NCBI GenBank assembly: GCA_000708835.1
Contig: DF237007.1
Span: 1-64,000, forward strand
Length of the DNA: 64,000 bases
Reading direction: 5' to 3'
Source of the DNA: Klebsormidium nitens
Taxonomy: Eukaryota > Streptophyta > Klebsormidiophyceae > Klebsormidiales > Klebsormidiaceae
In this document: one piece after another, positions 1-12,544 of the stretch
How the letters are laid out: each line of letters starts with the position of its first letter
Numbering within the stretch: the first letter of the stretch is position 1
Notes under the pieces: generated by a model
The model's database searches: none
What the model was told of the DNA's origin: nothing
The model's input: the letters and a program-made list of their open reading frames with translations, nothing else
Translations under genes and position numbers: made by a program

Positions 1-1195
1 TATGTAAGCTGTATTTCGGACTCATCATGCGGACAACGTTTATGAACGTAACGCCCCTCGTATATTCGCGTATTTTCAAATGCGCAATCTGCTCATGTAT
101 GGGCATCAGAATAAAGCTCGGTGCAGGGACGCATCATTGGAATAGATTAATATAAGGAATCTGAAGAATTTTCCAGTTACAGCTAGACGATAAAGCAAGA
201 CTCTCGCAAAGAGGACCATGTCAAAAACGGACTACCATATACCAAGCTGGCGCAACATTACGCCCCCTGAACAAAAACGTACGTACACAACGTTTATCCT
301 CGGAAGATCTGCAAGCGGTCCGTCCTCTATATCAATTTGACTCGGTCAGTCTATACCCGCCAGCCATTCGCAATTATATTTTGCGCTTCACTGTACACTC
401 CAGAGGGTGCCCGGTTCAGAGCACCGGGCACCCCGTCTCTCCCACTTATATTTATAGACGCAAAAGCTAGTATACACTCAAAAATTCTGTTTCTACGCGT
501 AACCCAAGAACCCACTGCATATCCCATAAGATTTCGCCCACTCAAAGCCCCTTGCATTCGCTATGCTCTTGACAAGGCCAAATGCCTGTGCCCCGAAAAT
601 CCCACCCATTTAGCCACCCGCGACGAGAAAGGACAATCGCCCACCTGCAGAATGCAAACCGCGCTTGAGATTTTGTGAGCATTCTTAGAGATGTGAGTTG
701 CCGTTTCAGGAAAGACTTTCAGCGCCCCTATAGTTTTCAATGCCTTTTGTTGCCAAGCTCTTCACAAATGTGAAATCGAAACCGGTTGCGACACGAACCT
801 TTCTAGCGCACAACATCCCGTCAAGTTCAAGCTTCGCGTAGGCTGTTTCGCTGCACTTCAGTTCGCGACAGCCTCTACTGAGAAGTGCTTGAATCTGCAC
901 TTTCGTGAGCGGCCTAAACTACTCGTTCCGTCACAAACTTTCGTCCAGAATCTCCTTGGCCCCCTCATACCCGACACATGTTAAGACAAACGTTACACAA
1001 CATCTGTGATGCAGCCTTCAGATTACCTGTGTAAGCGCGGAGGTTCAAAGGCCACTCCGGTCCCTCGCCAATCGTTCTTGGACTCAGCATCTCTCGGAAA
1101 ATTTAAGCCGGAGGGGCAACACACACCTCCAATTTCTGGAGACTCTCTTTCCTCGTTAAGTAAGATCACACAAAAAGCTGATAAGACTGACCTGT
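1..1195. other. Intergenic, no gene seen
   Basis: This is the region beyond the stop codon of the DUF3339 gene. Open frames here are short, lack a recognisable protein pattern and overlap each other on both strands. I see no RNA gene and no repeat. Part of it is presumably the 3' UTR of the DUF3339 gene. Confidence 0.6.
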
Positions 1196-4100
1196 TTAGA
1201 CGCGGGGCCTGAGCAGCGGCTCGGTCTCTGCGCGCGCGCTCTCGCGCGCCATGAGCGAGGTGAAGAGGGCGTAGTTCAAGGCGTAGAAGACGGCCGCGTG
1301 GACGAACACCGCGGCCACGCTCGTGTGGAAGCTCGTGAACTCGATCCAGCGGTGGTGCGCGCCGGGGATCGTCAGCAGCAGGCCTGGAGAACAACAGAGT
1401 TGCGGCCTACTTTATGGCTCTGAGCGCGACTCGAGGGCAGTTGTGCCAAAGCTGTTCCAGCAGTGCTGCCTGCCGATGGTCAACAGCAGGCCTAGTAAGG
1501 GTTGCAATTGCGGATTATATTGGGGGTGGAGGTTGATCGACAAGTCACCTTGCAGTTAAGTCGAAGCAGGGTTGTTACTTTGCCACACTCGGAACGGTCA
1601 AGTCAGACAGCCTAAGTCAGTCAGCCGTTGACGAGTCCTGCCAGCAGACAGATTACTGAACAAGATCGATGCATGGGTTGAAGATAGCAAGAAGACTGCC
1701 ATCGTGCTGCTGTCGAGAAGAAAAGGAGTGTCGAGACAATTCAAAGCAGAAACGAGCTATTTCGGAAGTCAAGAAGACGACCATGATTGGTTTGGTAAAA
1801 GGTTGAGACTGAAAACTATGTGAAATGAATGATCAAAACTCATCTTCGTTGAAATGGTGGGAGTAGCCCACAAGAGTTTTTAATCTCAAACACGACGAGC
1901 TTTACGGTTCTGACCGAAAAAGGTAAACAGGCACAGAAATCAAGCAGCGGTCATAAGGAACCAAGTTGTAGTCTAAAAGTGCAGGGCGCACTTCGTAGTC
2001 AACTCCGAGTATGTACAAGCAGCTTTTAGGCTGCGTTCTCCAGTCCGCAAGATTCACAGATGAAAAGAAGACTAACCACAGGAACTGACAGGTGGGCACT
2101 GACCAGGGGAGAGGATGATGAACACGATTGTGGGGATGATGGAGTACTTGAGCGCCTTGATCATGGTCGACTCCGACAGGTCGTGGAACACCGGGCGGTT
2201 CTCATCGCCGGGGCGCCTGCGTGTAAAAAGACACGTGTCACGAGATGGAACGGACAACGAGCGCCTCAATGAGGAGAATGTGTGTGGCTTCAAAGTTGAT
2301 CGTCGGCCATACCAGGAATCGTGGACAAGTACTGGGTGTGATGCAATCAGAGAAGACGCCTCAGCTGATTGTCAACCCTAATCTGAACTGCGAGAGAAAA
2401 GGACGCCTCAGCAAGTGTCAGCCCTATTTTGAAAAGTCTGCGAGACATAGAGTATCGCAGGTGGAAGAGTGAAATATGAAGCACTGATGATAGCAAAGAA
2501 GAATGCTTCTGACAAACTCAGGGAGCCCCCTCTGATGAGAACCTTCATTTGAAAAAAACCGAAAAGATTCCTTCACCACGCAACCTGGAGGGCTTTGTGA
2601 ATGATAAGAGCAGTGCCCGACAAAGTGCGCCAATTTCGATTCGTTGCAGAAAATAGCAATGAGAACTGAATTTGCCACTGTTTGCAGGGACGATAATGAC
2701 CAAAGTGACCTTTCTAAAGAACTTTGGCCTCACCTGTCCGCGGACAGGAATGCAAGGAAGATGAGGTAGTTGAGGATCAGGAACACGACTGCGTGCACCA
2801 GGATCGCCTGCCAGCTGGTGTGGTGGGTCGTCAGCCCAATGAAGTGGTGCCGCGCGGGGATCTGCGGGGAGGAAATGCTAGATTTTCAAGGAGAAGCATC
2901 GAAGGATGGAGCAAGGACTTGACGCGCTATGAAGAGTCTGAAGTTGTGTAGTTTTTGGGTAGAGAAACACAAGCTGCGATTAGCATTCGATGAGAAGCTC
3001 TAGGACATGTTAAGTCTGAGCCACTTTCCATTTCAGGGGAATTTGTTTTGACAGCTGGTCGGTGATCAGTATTGAGAAGCATTCACAGGATGTTGTAATC
3101 TCAGAAAAAGACGGCTTTTTCTGTTGGTCTTCTGCAGAAAACTAAAGTTCCGACTATTATCAAGTATCTCACGAGACGAGGGCCTCAATTGAGCATCTTT
3201 TTTTCAAGAAAGTATCTGTCAAGTCCTAAAGACCCACCTCTTACAGGCACGTATCGCTGGCATAAGTTCCTCATCTCTCAATCCAACCAAGGAAAATGAA
3301 GATAAAGGATTGGAGAACCCAATTCGTCCATTCTGATGCTCATGCCTTCACCAAGTCATTGTCCAAAGTAAACCCCCAATTGTAACATGTAGGACCAAAA
3401 GAAGAACACCAGAACACAAATCAGGCTTCAATTGCCCATGCTCTATTCCAAAGAAGAGACCCTTCAGACATGCATGTATGGAGCTCAAATATCGCTTATA
3501 ACATCTCTGTCAAAGCAATTCTAGAACCTGGAAATGGGAGAAGAACACGGAAATGTCAAAAGAGAACAAGGCAAACCTTACAATCCTTTTCCAATGACAT
3601 AGGGCTGCTAATTAGGAAGACTTCGAACTTTCATAACTAATGCCCAGTTTGTCATTGACAATGCATTGAAATCTCAGACACCTGTCAATTGCCATCAATT
3701 ATGTGAGAAGAAACTTTACGGTTTGCTGAACACCTGACTGGAGCGACAAAGCGAAACAAAGTTTTCTTCTCGAGATTGGGCTACATTAATTGCCCGTCTG
3801 AACGAGGGGTTTCCATGTTTTGCGTTCCTGAAACATTTCTCATTCACTTAGATAAAAGAACCAGGCCCTTAAACAAGTGTTCAGAACACTACTTGCACAG
3901 AGCTGCCTGCATGCAAGTAGTTTGGAAGCACACACTTCCTCCACAAGCAATGCCAACACACCAATTGTATTCAGCAAAAACCCCTGGAATTGTTCAAAAA
4001 CTAGCCAGAACACTGCACAATCGTTGCATGCACACTTCAGTAAGCTTCTGGGGAAATACTTCCGGAAATGAAAGATAAAGTTCTGCAAACCTGGTCATTC

Positions 4101-4212
4101 TCACCTCGAGCAGCAGTCCTGGGGAGAGCAGGATAAACAGGATTGTGGGCACGATCAAATACGTCGCCGCCCGCTGCAGCAAGGGGTTGGGGACATTCCG
4201 TGGGTCAGCCAT
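1196..4212 (-). CDS. Tandem DUF3339 membrane protein (two copies in one chain)
   Basis: Four exons, complement of 1196..1383, 2104..2216, 2734..2861 and 4105..4212, give 178 residues in one frame. DUF3339 proteins are plant membrane proteins of about 70 residues, of unknown role, with the signature LLSPGLL, then IPG, then a second helix containing LVHA. Here the whole unit occurs twice. Copy 1 has ILLSPGLLLE at residues 27-36, IPARHH at 37-42 and ILVHAVVF at 56-63. Copy 2 has IILSPGLLLT at 112-121, IPGAHH at 122-127 and VFVHAAVF at 142-149. Four membrane helices are expected. The linker (residues 79-100) is charged, and the C-terminus ends in a basic tail with an acidic stretch. The intron inside copy 1 follows LLLE in phase 0; the one inside copy 2 lies four codons earlier in phase 1. 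The start was chosen because MADPRN precedes the first helix directly. Splice sites follow GT-AG. Confidence 0.85.
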
Positions 4213-5463
4213 TGCTCCAGTAAGTCTCCTGCAAAACAATTTGCGTTCCAAAAACAAGAAAAAGCCCGAGCTGTTTTTGCAGAGAAAGAAGTGAGGCTTG
4301 CAACTTGCTTGAAGTTGCACTGGCTTCAACAAGTTGCTCGTGCTTGGCTCGTGCTCAGAGTTGCAAGCTTGTGAGCTGACCTCGAACGTCGAAGTCAGCA
4401 AACTCAGGGGCACCGGTACCAGGTACCTAGCTACCGGTTTGTCATGACATTGAACGCACAGATTCGACGCATCGAATATCCCCGGCGGCCAGAAACCGTC
4501 GATAAAAGTTCACGTGAATCCGACACTGCCACGTCAAAAACCAAGAGGGTTTGAGGTTTGGACTCCGCGTGTCTGCCGCGGCGGCCAGAGCGGCCGCCTC
4601 GTATAAGAGCTACTGAGTGCCACGCGCCCGCGTCGCGCGGCTGCTTTTCATACGTCGCTCTCCGAAGCTGCAGGGTACGACTTGGCAACGTCTGGGCCTG
4701 CTAGATAGCTTGATTTGGCGCCTCTCACGTATCGAACGCGTTTTCATACTCACATAGCTCTAACTCAGCTCCATTTCCATGTCTTATGAGGTGATGCAAC
4801 AATGCCCGCGAACGGTCCAAGTGGCAAGCGTTTCATTCTGAAAGATGACGCATTGCTGCTCCTTTGCCAGCGCATCGGACAATCTGTTGAGTAGCCGGCC
4901 ATCTCTCTTCAAACCCCAATTCAGGCGCTGACCTTTTGAAAAGCTCAGTTTTAATTCGAATGTAACGGTGATAGGCCAAAACCTTTTCGAAAAGCTCTTA
5001 TTAATTGGTCATATGGACCACGTGAATCAGTCGGATCCCAATTCATTCGGAGATGGGAGTTCTTGCTCAGGCTTGAATTCAAGATGAAAAGCTGTAGAGT
5101 CTTCAGCATTTTAAGAATCACGCAAGGCCTTATGCTAATCGGTACTATGTCGTCCGCCAGCTTTTATCTCAACGGTAATAACATCGTGGTGGAGGCCCGC
5201 AACGGTACTACAGTCATGTCGCCTGTTCAAACAGGCCAAATGGGGGTTCCAAACGAAGCAAACGTCCAATTTCAGTTAACGCACTTCGTAGGTTGCACGA
5301 CACGACGCACAGTATCACAAATGGCCGTTAGACAAGATCTTAGACGGCCTTGAATGGACGACCAAGTAGCTGCTTCCGAGTCTCTGACTGTCACTCTTCG
5401 TTTTGTAAACCCAATGTTGGTTTGGTCTGGTTTGGTTTGGTTGAAGCTGCTCCGTTGCCTCAT
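4213..5463. other. Intergenic, upstream of the DUF3339 gene
   Basis: Separates the start of the DUF3339 gene from the stop of the RSP7-like gene; both lie on the minus strand. It should hold the DUF3339 promoter and the RSP7-like 3' UTR. Overlapping short palindromes around 4410-4440 (GGTACC and ACCGGT) are the only structure I notice. No coding pattern is visible. Confidence 0.5.
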
Positions 5464-8400
5464 TCATTTCCCTGCTTCTGCGGCCACTCTCTGCACGTAC
5501 TCCTCCCTGTCCAGATGCTGAAGCACGTCGAAGGTGAACGAAATCAACTGCTCGTATTCGATCGCGCCCTCCGAGTTCTCTTCGAGCGCAGCCATTAGGC
5601 AGTTGACGTCACGCGGCGTCAGCCCTAGCTGACTGCTCGCCAACTCTTGGAGGACCTCGATCACCTGCGGGTAAGGAGGTAGTGCGTTTTGAAGCGCTTT
5701 GGAGGACAAAATGTTCAAGATCGGTGGGATGGCTCCGCGGTATAGATAGATACAGTCTGCTTTAAGGTACGGCTGGACGTTTGAGATCTTAATGCGAATC
5801 ACCAGGAGATGTGAGGATCTGTGGGTCGGATCAAGCAAGATCAACTCGATCAGCTGCCTACGAAAGCGAAATACAGTCCTCAAACACAGGCTTAGGAACT
5901 GCGTACCGAGAGGTGAGCACAGGGCCTCACACGTAAGTGCAGAGACTTCTTACAACTTACTAGTATCAGCCCTAAATCAAACGAACAATCCACTTTAACG
6001 GTCTTGCAGCACGAATAACTCCATGAGGTCGTGCCCAGTGCCATCGAGTGCCATGAATCTCCTGCACAGCACAGCTCCTCCTTGTAATCTGCGCAAGTTC
6101 TTGTCCTCCTATAGTGTTCTCGCGCAGAACCCTAAACCCCTCACCTCTGATCGCTCGAGCGCGCCCGCGCCCTGTTCGTCGGCGGCGCGGAACGCCTCCT
6201 CCAGGATCCCGCGCACCGCGTCGCGGCTCAGGTTGCGCAGCTGCTGCACGCCTGCGCTGCGCGACAGCGACTCGATCGCGGCCGCGCGGTCCGCCTGCCA
6301 GACGAGGGGTTAGGGGTTTCCATAAGATTTCCTTTTGCAATCAGAGGTCAATCAAGGTTTGTTGACCTTTCGGATAGAAATGAGGATCAAAATACCGCTG
6401 TGCGCCTTAGAAAATAATTCGTTGCTATCAAAGGAGTCGGATCGGAAAACGCGGCTCAGGCTGCGTGCCGTGGAGACGCGGCCGCGTTCCGCGCCATTGT
6501 CCCGGCTGCGGCCGCGCGCTCTGCTCTAAAAGACGCAGGGGTTCGAGAATTTTCTTATCATGGGCGGCCTTTACAGCAACGAATGTACTCCAAAGGTTCG
6601 ACGTCAGGTGCTCTTAGCTGTGACTTGATCCGGGAACGGCCGTTACTTAGTGGACTGAAAGAGCTTTCACTCTCACGAGTCCGGGTTCTATTGTGCCGCA
6701 CATCCACAAGAACTGGGTCCCAATTCCTAAGATTGGGATCGAAGCGAAGGATTTTTACGTTTGCTGCCAAGACGCCTGCCGCTGCCGCTATGACCAATGA
6801 AGGTCTCCGTCAGACAACGCGATTGAAAATCCGTTCGAGCCACGCTCGAGGTTCGCGAAAACTTCAGAACGGTCGGGAACGTGAAACATTGCAGTTCTGG
6901 GCCGTGAGCAACCTTTGCTTCTTAGCCATGCCTTCGTCGCTATTGTTTGAAATTTGTTATTGACTGGGTGTAGGGAGCGTGTTTCCTCCTTTCGACGCAC
7001 TGGGAAATTGACCCTTCAAAAAACACTAGAGAACCCCCTGGCATAAAGAAGCTGGTCAGAACGGGTAAAACCCCCTCTATCCAACAGTGTAAAAGCCTGT
7101 GTAAATATCGTTACAAGCGCAAAACCATACTCAAACGGGCCCCGTAACCCACCTGGTGCGAGACGTCGACGAGCGAATGTATCATGTGCGCGGCGCCGCT
7201 CGCGAACCGGCGGTAGTTAACGTAACCCTCCTCGTCCGGCTCGGCTTCACTCATCAGCGTCAGCACTTGCATCCGGGTTAGGCCTAACCCCTCTCGGGAC
7301 AGGTCGGTTAGCACGCCCTTGATCTGGCGCTGGAGGAGCAAACCGGTGCGCTCTCGGTCCTCCGCGGCAAAGGCCTGTGCGCGGTTTGAAAACAGTTCAT
7401 CACAACGCAAAACGTTTCGAGCCGCCAGCTAATTTCAGATTTAGTAATTTTGAGGCGCCGTTGTCTGTCCAATCTCGCCATGCCCTTGGTGGGCAACTTG
7501 AGAATGAGTTGTAGTCAAGATAAAGGCCCAGCTGTCAGAAAGGTGCACGTTTTTGTGAGGATCTAATCGCCGACTTTTGAGGTCAACACTCTCTTACAGA
7601 GGCTTCTTCGCTTCTTTGAACAACTCTCCGACTTAATCCAACCTGAGACAGAGGAAGAACAAGTCTGATATCGTGGGGACCTCGACAAACATTCCAGGGA
7701 TAAATCCGCAGGATTCTCGATCGGACTCGCATAGCAATCCTTTTTCTTGTTGCCTTTGAGACAGGTTTGTACTTACCTATGCCTCTGAAGGCTCTGAAGG
7801 AAAGGCAGTAGAAAGGCACCGTATTTTACCTGCACCAGCAGCACCTCAATATCGTCCGCACTCCGGGCTTGTTTCTCGCGTACGAGCTCGTCCGAGAAGC
7901 GCTCCACCAGGATATTGAAGCATAGGGGCAGGAACTCCTCATACGAGATGGAGCCGTCGCCGTTGCGGTCCGCCTTGGCCAGTAGCAGGTTGATCTCCTG
8001 CCGGGTCAGCCCCACGTCAGCGTGACGTAAGCAGTTCCTGAGGGGCAAGCAAGCAGTATTAGCGAGACGCAGCAATGATAACATTTACCAAAACTCTGGT
8101 GATCGGGACTCGTCTTCGTCCATGTAAGAAAGTCAGTGAAAACTCGATAATAGATTGCTTTGAAGCTCCTTCGAGTCTGCATCCTTCAAAGGAAGTCAGA
8201 GGAGACTCAAACGACGACGCGGCCAAAGTTCCGGTACGTGTGCTAGAGCCCACAAAAATTTGTGCCGTGGTTTTGGAAGGAGCGCATTTGTGGCTTCAAT
8301 GAAACCAACGAAGTTTGTATTCGCATGAACGATGCGCCTGAGGTCCCGCCAGCAAGTGCTGACGGGAAATAGAGCTTGACATGGATCTCCCGCGGAACAT

Positions 8401-10909
8401 GGTCCAAGTTCTGAAGTTCGTCCTGTTGCTTCCTCAACCTGCTCTCATGTTCCTCGTTTCCCCATCTTGCCATGCCCCTCCTCCTGTCGCTTTTCCGCCT
8501 TTTGTGCCTCACGCCCCTGCTCACTTGAATTCCTTCCGGTCGAGCCGCCGGTCTCCGTTCACGTCCGCCGCCCGGAACACGCCTCGCATCATGGCCTCCA
8601 GTTCCGCCCGCGGCATTCCGTGCAGCAGCTGCGTCTGCACAGTGCTCCTCGCCTGGGCCTCGTCCGCGTTTCGGCTGGCCGCCAGCAGCGCCTTGGCGCG
8701 CATGCCGTGGATCACCTGCGGCAAAAACAGGGCCCTTTGAACAGCGGACGCTTGATGAGTCATTGGTTGCAACCTTTCAACCTTACATGTGAGAAGAAAG
8801 GCGGGGTTTAATCAACTGAGAGTCAACCGACGGATTGCCTCTCGTCGCTTTTGAGGCTCCGCCTCTTCTTGAATCCAATGAAAAGTGGAAACAAGACTCG
8901 CTTCTTTAAACGGTCGTTCGAATGGGAGACAGTAGTCCCAGTGATGAGATTCCCAAACCTTCGAGCCACACAGCCAAATGAGACTGACGAGCGCATCTTT
9001 ACCTACCTCAAAACACCACGAAGCAAGCTCCTTTCGTAACTGAAAATGTACAATTCGAGGATTGAACTTTCACACGCTTTTCTGTGTTTGCCCTTCTTGA
9101 TACTGTAGATAGTCTAGGGTTTATTCCTAAGGAATCGTATCAAAATTTTGACGCGGGAAACTACGGAATCACTTCGCTTCTGCGCAACCCCGTCTGCGAA
9201 GTCACTTCCTCTGTTATAGACATCAACCCGCTAGGTCATACACATGGCAAACCTACTTCGGCTCCCACTCTCCTGCTTCAAGCAAGTAGACAAGACACCT
9301 CCATTTCCACCCACGTCTTCTCCGACTTGTGTTGACAACGACTATGTCCCTTGAGATTGATATCGAGATTTGAGAGAGGGTCCTTTAAACGGACTGCCCA
9401 CCTGCACCATGATCGGCAGGAACTCTCGGTACTGAATGTTCCCATCCTCGTTCTCGTCGCACTCCGCCAATACGTTCAGGAGCTCCGCCTCCGATCGGAA
9501 AAGCCCGCTCTGCTCCATCGCCTATAAGCAAAGTCCAGGACGTATGATTCATTCAAGACTTTGCTATTGGTTGTAAATGTGGTATGAGGTCGCAGTCTTA
9601 GACAAGAGACTCAAAATGGCAGAACAGCTTGGAAGACGTTTCTGTGCGCCTCCTCTGTGCCTGTCTCAAAGGCACCGCAGCTTTGCAGTAAAGATAAAGA
9701 GTTGACCTAAGGCTTGTTTGGGCACATCACGAGTCTTTGCGAAGGTTGCTAACCACTATGATCATACTTCTCATTTGCTCTTCATTTGTAGCATAACAGC
9801 CCAAGAGCTGGCACTAGTCCTCCTTTGTCCCACCTTCCACTTCTGCATGCGCCCTTTGCGATGAGCGAGCACTCAAATCCGCAGGCATCCGTCCTCAATC
9901 ACAGTCGTAACACTGCTTTATCATCAACAGCGTTGAGTTTAGTGGAGGAGTTTCATAAGGAACCGTTCTCACCGCAGCAAACTCCCTGGGGTCTAGATAG
10001 CCGTTGCGGTCACTGTCCGCTTTCAGGAAGTGCGATAAAATGAGGTCTTCCAGCTCGGATGCGGACAACCACGATACATCCGGGCGTCCGTTGCTGGCCG
10101 CTGCAGCAGCGTCCGAACTCTGTGTGGCGCCGGCCTGCGGACGATCATTGTGCACCGGGCATCAAGTTTCTAAAGTCTTGGTGTGCACACCGTGTGCCTC
10201 TCATTTTACTTGTTGATGGACATGTTGATGGATCAATCAGTTGATCCAACTTGAGGCCCCTCCATCGATGTAGATGGACATGCGTAGCTTGCCTCTGGGC
10301 ATCATTGAAGCTGGTATTGAAAGTCACGGAGGGCAGCGTTTTTCATGAGATCGGTAATGCATGCGTCAAGTGGTACAAACAGGTGCAGAGTAGTCGTTAG
10401 GTGCACCTGCCATTTTGCAGCAGGTTTCAGCAAGAAATAAGCGCTGTGTCCTGAGAAAACCAAAGAACTCTCGTCCTAAAAGGAAAATTTGTCCCTGCTC
10501 ATATGCCCACATTGACAAGATTTAGCTGTTGCATTTGTTTGATTTGCCACCTGCCCACTCATGTTGCCAACCAGATCTTCTAATGCAAGTCAGCGCTACC
10601 CTGGATGCTGACCTGATTACAACTCAAAGAAATAACAATTTTGAACAAGCAGGAGTCATGCAACGCCCTGAGCTGAACTCAAGGCCCATCCCCAGATATA
10701 TGAGCTACGGAGTTGGAGCCTTCTTGAGCTCTCCAAATAGCGGTCGCGCGTATGCGTACCTGTTGTTGCGCATGAAGCCTCTGAAAATGCTGAGCTCCAA
10801 AGGTGTAGATGTTCTCCGGTTGCTGTCGCAGGACCTCTCTGGCAAAGTCCTTCAACAGGATGGGGAAGCCATCAGGGACGGCGATCTGCTTCTGATAGCG
10901 GGCCGTCAT
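5464..10909 (-). CDS. RSP7: Radial spoke protein 7-like, RIIa domain plus EF-hands
   Basis: Eight exons, complement of 5464..5664, 6145..6294, 7153..7374, 7830..8037, 8525..8715, 9402..9521, 9973..10134 and 10760..10909, give 467 residues. Residues 11-45 form an RIIa dimerisation/docking domain (PDGFPILLKDFAREVL, then NIYTFGAQHF), the fold that binds amphipathic helices of AKAP-type partners. Four good EF-hand loops follow: DSDRNGYLDPRE (90-101), DENEDGNIQYRE (126-137), DVNGDRRLDRKE (195-206) and DRNGDGSISYEE (231-242). The C-terminal exons carry degenerate EF-like loops with EPDEEGYVNY and DEQGAGALERSE. RIIa followed by EF-hands is the layout described for Chlamydomonas radial spoke protein RSP7 in the 9+2 axoneme, where it would respond to calcium. 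EFCAB10-like proteins also combine the two folds, but are much shorter. The acceptor of exon 2 (10134) has a weak pyrimidine tract, so a small missed exon between the RIIa domain and the first EF-hand is possible. Confidence 0.78.
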
Positions 10910-12544
10910 GACGGAGGCTTCTGATTAGTGACCAGATTGCACCCTTGCAGAATCTTCTGGATAAATGAGTCAGGATTTCAGCCGTTCACAATACTGATAT
11001 GTTGAAGCTCTCAGCTGCAAAGAGCGTTGCACCTGTTGTCCAACTAGCTTGAAGAGCTCTCTGTAAGAAAGTCGCGCATCGGACGCAGCTCCCGGTGGTA
11101 ATCTTGTTTCTATCTGCTTCATGCAAGTCTTAGTGGCTGAACTCTGTCCAAGCTGCAGCAGAGACCCAACAGATGAAACTTGCTGCTCTGAACAGCAGGT
11201 CCCTTGAGCGTTTTCAATCCTCACAGCTGCAGCAGTCATTCAGTAGGTTCAGAGACTGAAAGACTGAGCGGAACTGGAATACCGAGGATTTGGCCGGACT
11301 TCTTCCATCTACTTACGCTGGACGGTAAGCAAATGGGCAGAGCTCTTGCACTGAGTTTCTGCTGGCTAGGATCTAGGTGGGCTTCGGGCTGCACGGGATG
11401 TGAGTCACACGAGTCGGCGAGTCTCGGCCCGCTGCCACAAACAATCACGTGCGCGCGCAGGTCTCATCGAACGGCGCAACGTCAAAATCTCTTTGACGAT
11501 AGCAAGGCCCCGGGCCAGGGGATCCCTCCGGGCCATGCATGACTTGTTCTCATGTTAGCCTTCTGAATATCACTCGTAATCTGCAAGCCGATATCGGCCT
11601 AAAGAGAGCTTGAGGAACATGACGCAAGCCAACACTTCAGCAGCTCAAATCGAGAAACTGAGACAAGCGAGCTCGACGAAGCTGAGCCGCTTACCGTGCC
11701 CGCTAATTAGAGGATCAAAGTCATGGCGCGGCTGCAACGTGGCCTCATGGCCGTGGCCACGTGATGTATTTGTAGCTTGCAATGCTCTTTGTTGCTTTGA
11801 ATTAGAGTCACCCAAAACATTGCAATTCGACCAACTCAAAGTGTCATCCTAGCATGTTCTCCTCGATCAAACATATAGCTGTAACCTGTGTCACAACTCA
11901 GGTCGCATGACCGTAGCGCATTAGCGCATTAACGAATCACCTTGCCCAGATGGAAACGCATTAGGCTCGTTCAACGAGCCTAATGCGTTTCCAGAGATGT
12001 TAGAGGGCACTTACTGTGATAGAATCGATTATACTATAATGGGTTAGTTTTTACCATCATGTGCGAGTTTTTTACAAGTTGCTTTCAATAACATACCTCG
12101 CAACGTCAGTGAAACCACAGTTCCGACTCTCGTGCATTTCCATCTGGGCAAGGTATTGGTGCCTGAAGTTGGCACGTGCGTTCGATTTTTGCACTTGCAC
12201 GCGTGGCATATGAGCCACTCAGTGGCTGATTGCAGAATCTCACTAAGTCTCCTTAGCTTTATCTTCGGAAGCCATATATACTCCTGCAAATCGTTTTTTG
12301 AGGGATTTTGAACGGGTCCTTGAAATGCTCACTGCCGTGCAACACATAGGCCAATGTCTAGCATGAAGAGTTCTATTTCAAGCATGCACTCTACCTTGAG
12401 CTTTGCATGCTTGTACCTGAAGTGTTTGGCAATAAATGTCCTGTGAGTGCCTATTTGAATTGCAACTATGTACAGTCAGTTGGTTTTGCCTCCATGCTAA
12501 TAAGCTTACTTATATGGCAAGGCGTCTGCTTGTAACGTCTCTTT
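10910..12544. other. Intergenic, upstream of the RSP7-like gene
   Basis: Holds the RSP7-like promoter side and the 3' side of the DUF4336 gene. It contains an inverted-repeat element at 11939-12154, listed separately. I find no protein-like reading frame with splice support in the rest. Confidence 0.5.
11939..12154. mobile_element. Small inverted-repeat element containing a perfect 43-base palindrome
   Basis: The 22 bases at 11939-11960 (ACCTTGCCCAGATGGAAACG and 2 more) reappear as reverse complement at 12133-12154 with one mismatch. Inside the left end, 11951-11993 is a perfect palindrome with 21-base arms and a one-base loop. Terminal inverted repeats about 216 bases apart suggest a non-autonomous DNA element or fold-back element. 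I could not find a convincing target-site duplication, so the class is open. Confidence 0.5.

Noticed and set aside
337-678. 113-codon plus-strand open frame at the window start
   Set aside because: No family pattern, a repeat-free low-information product and overlap with open frames on the other strand.
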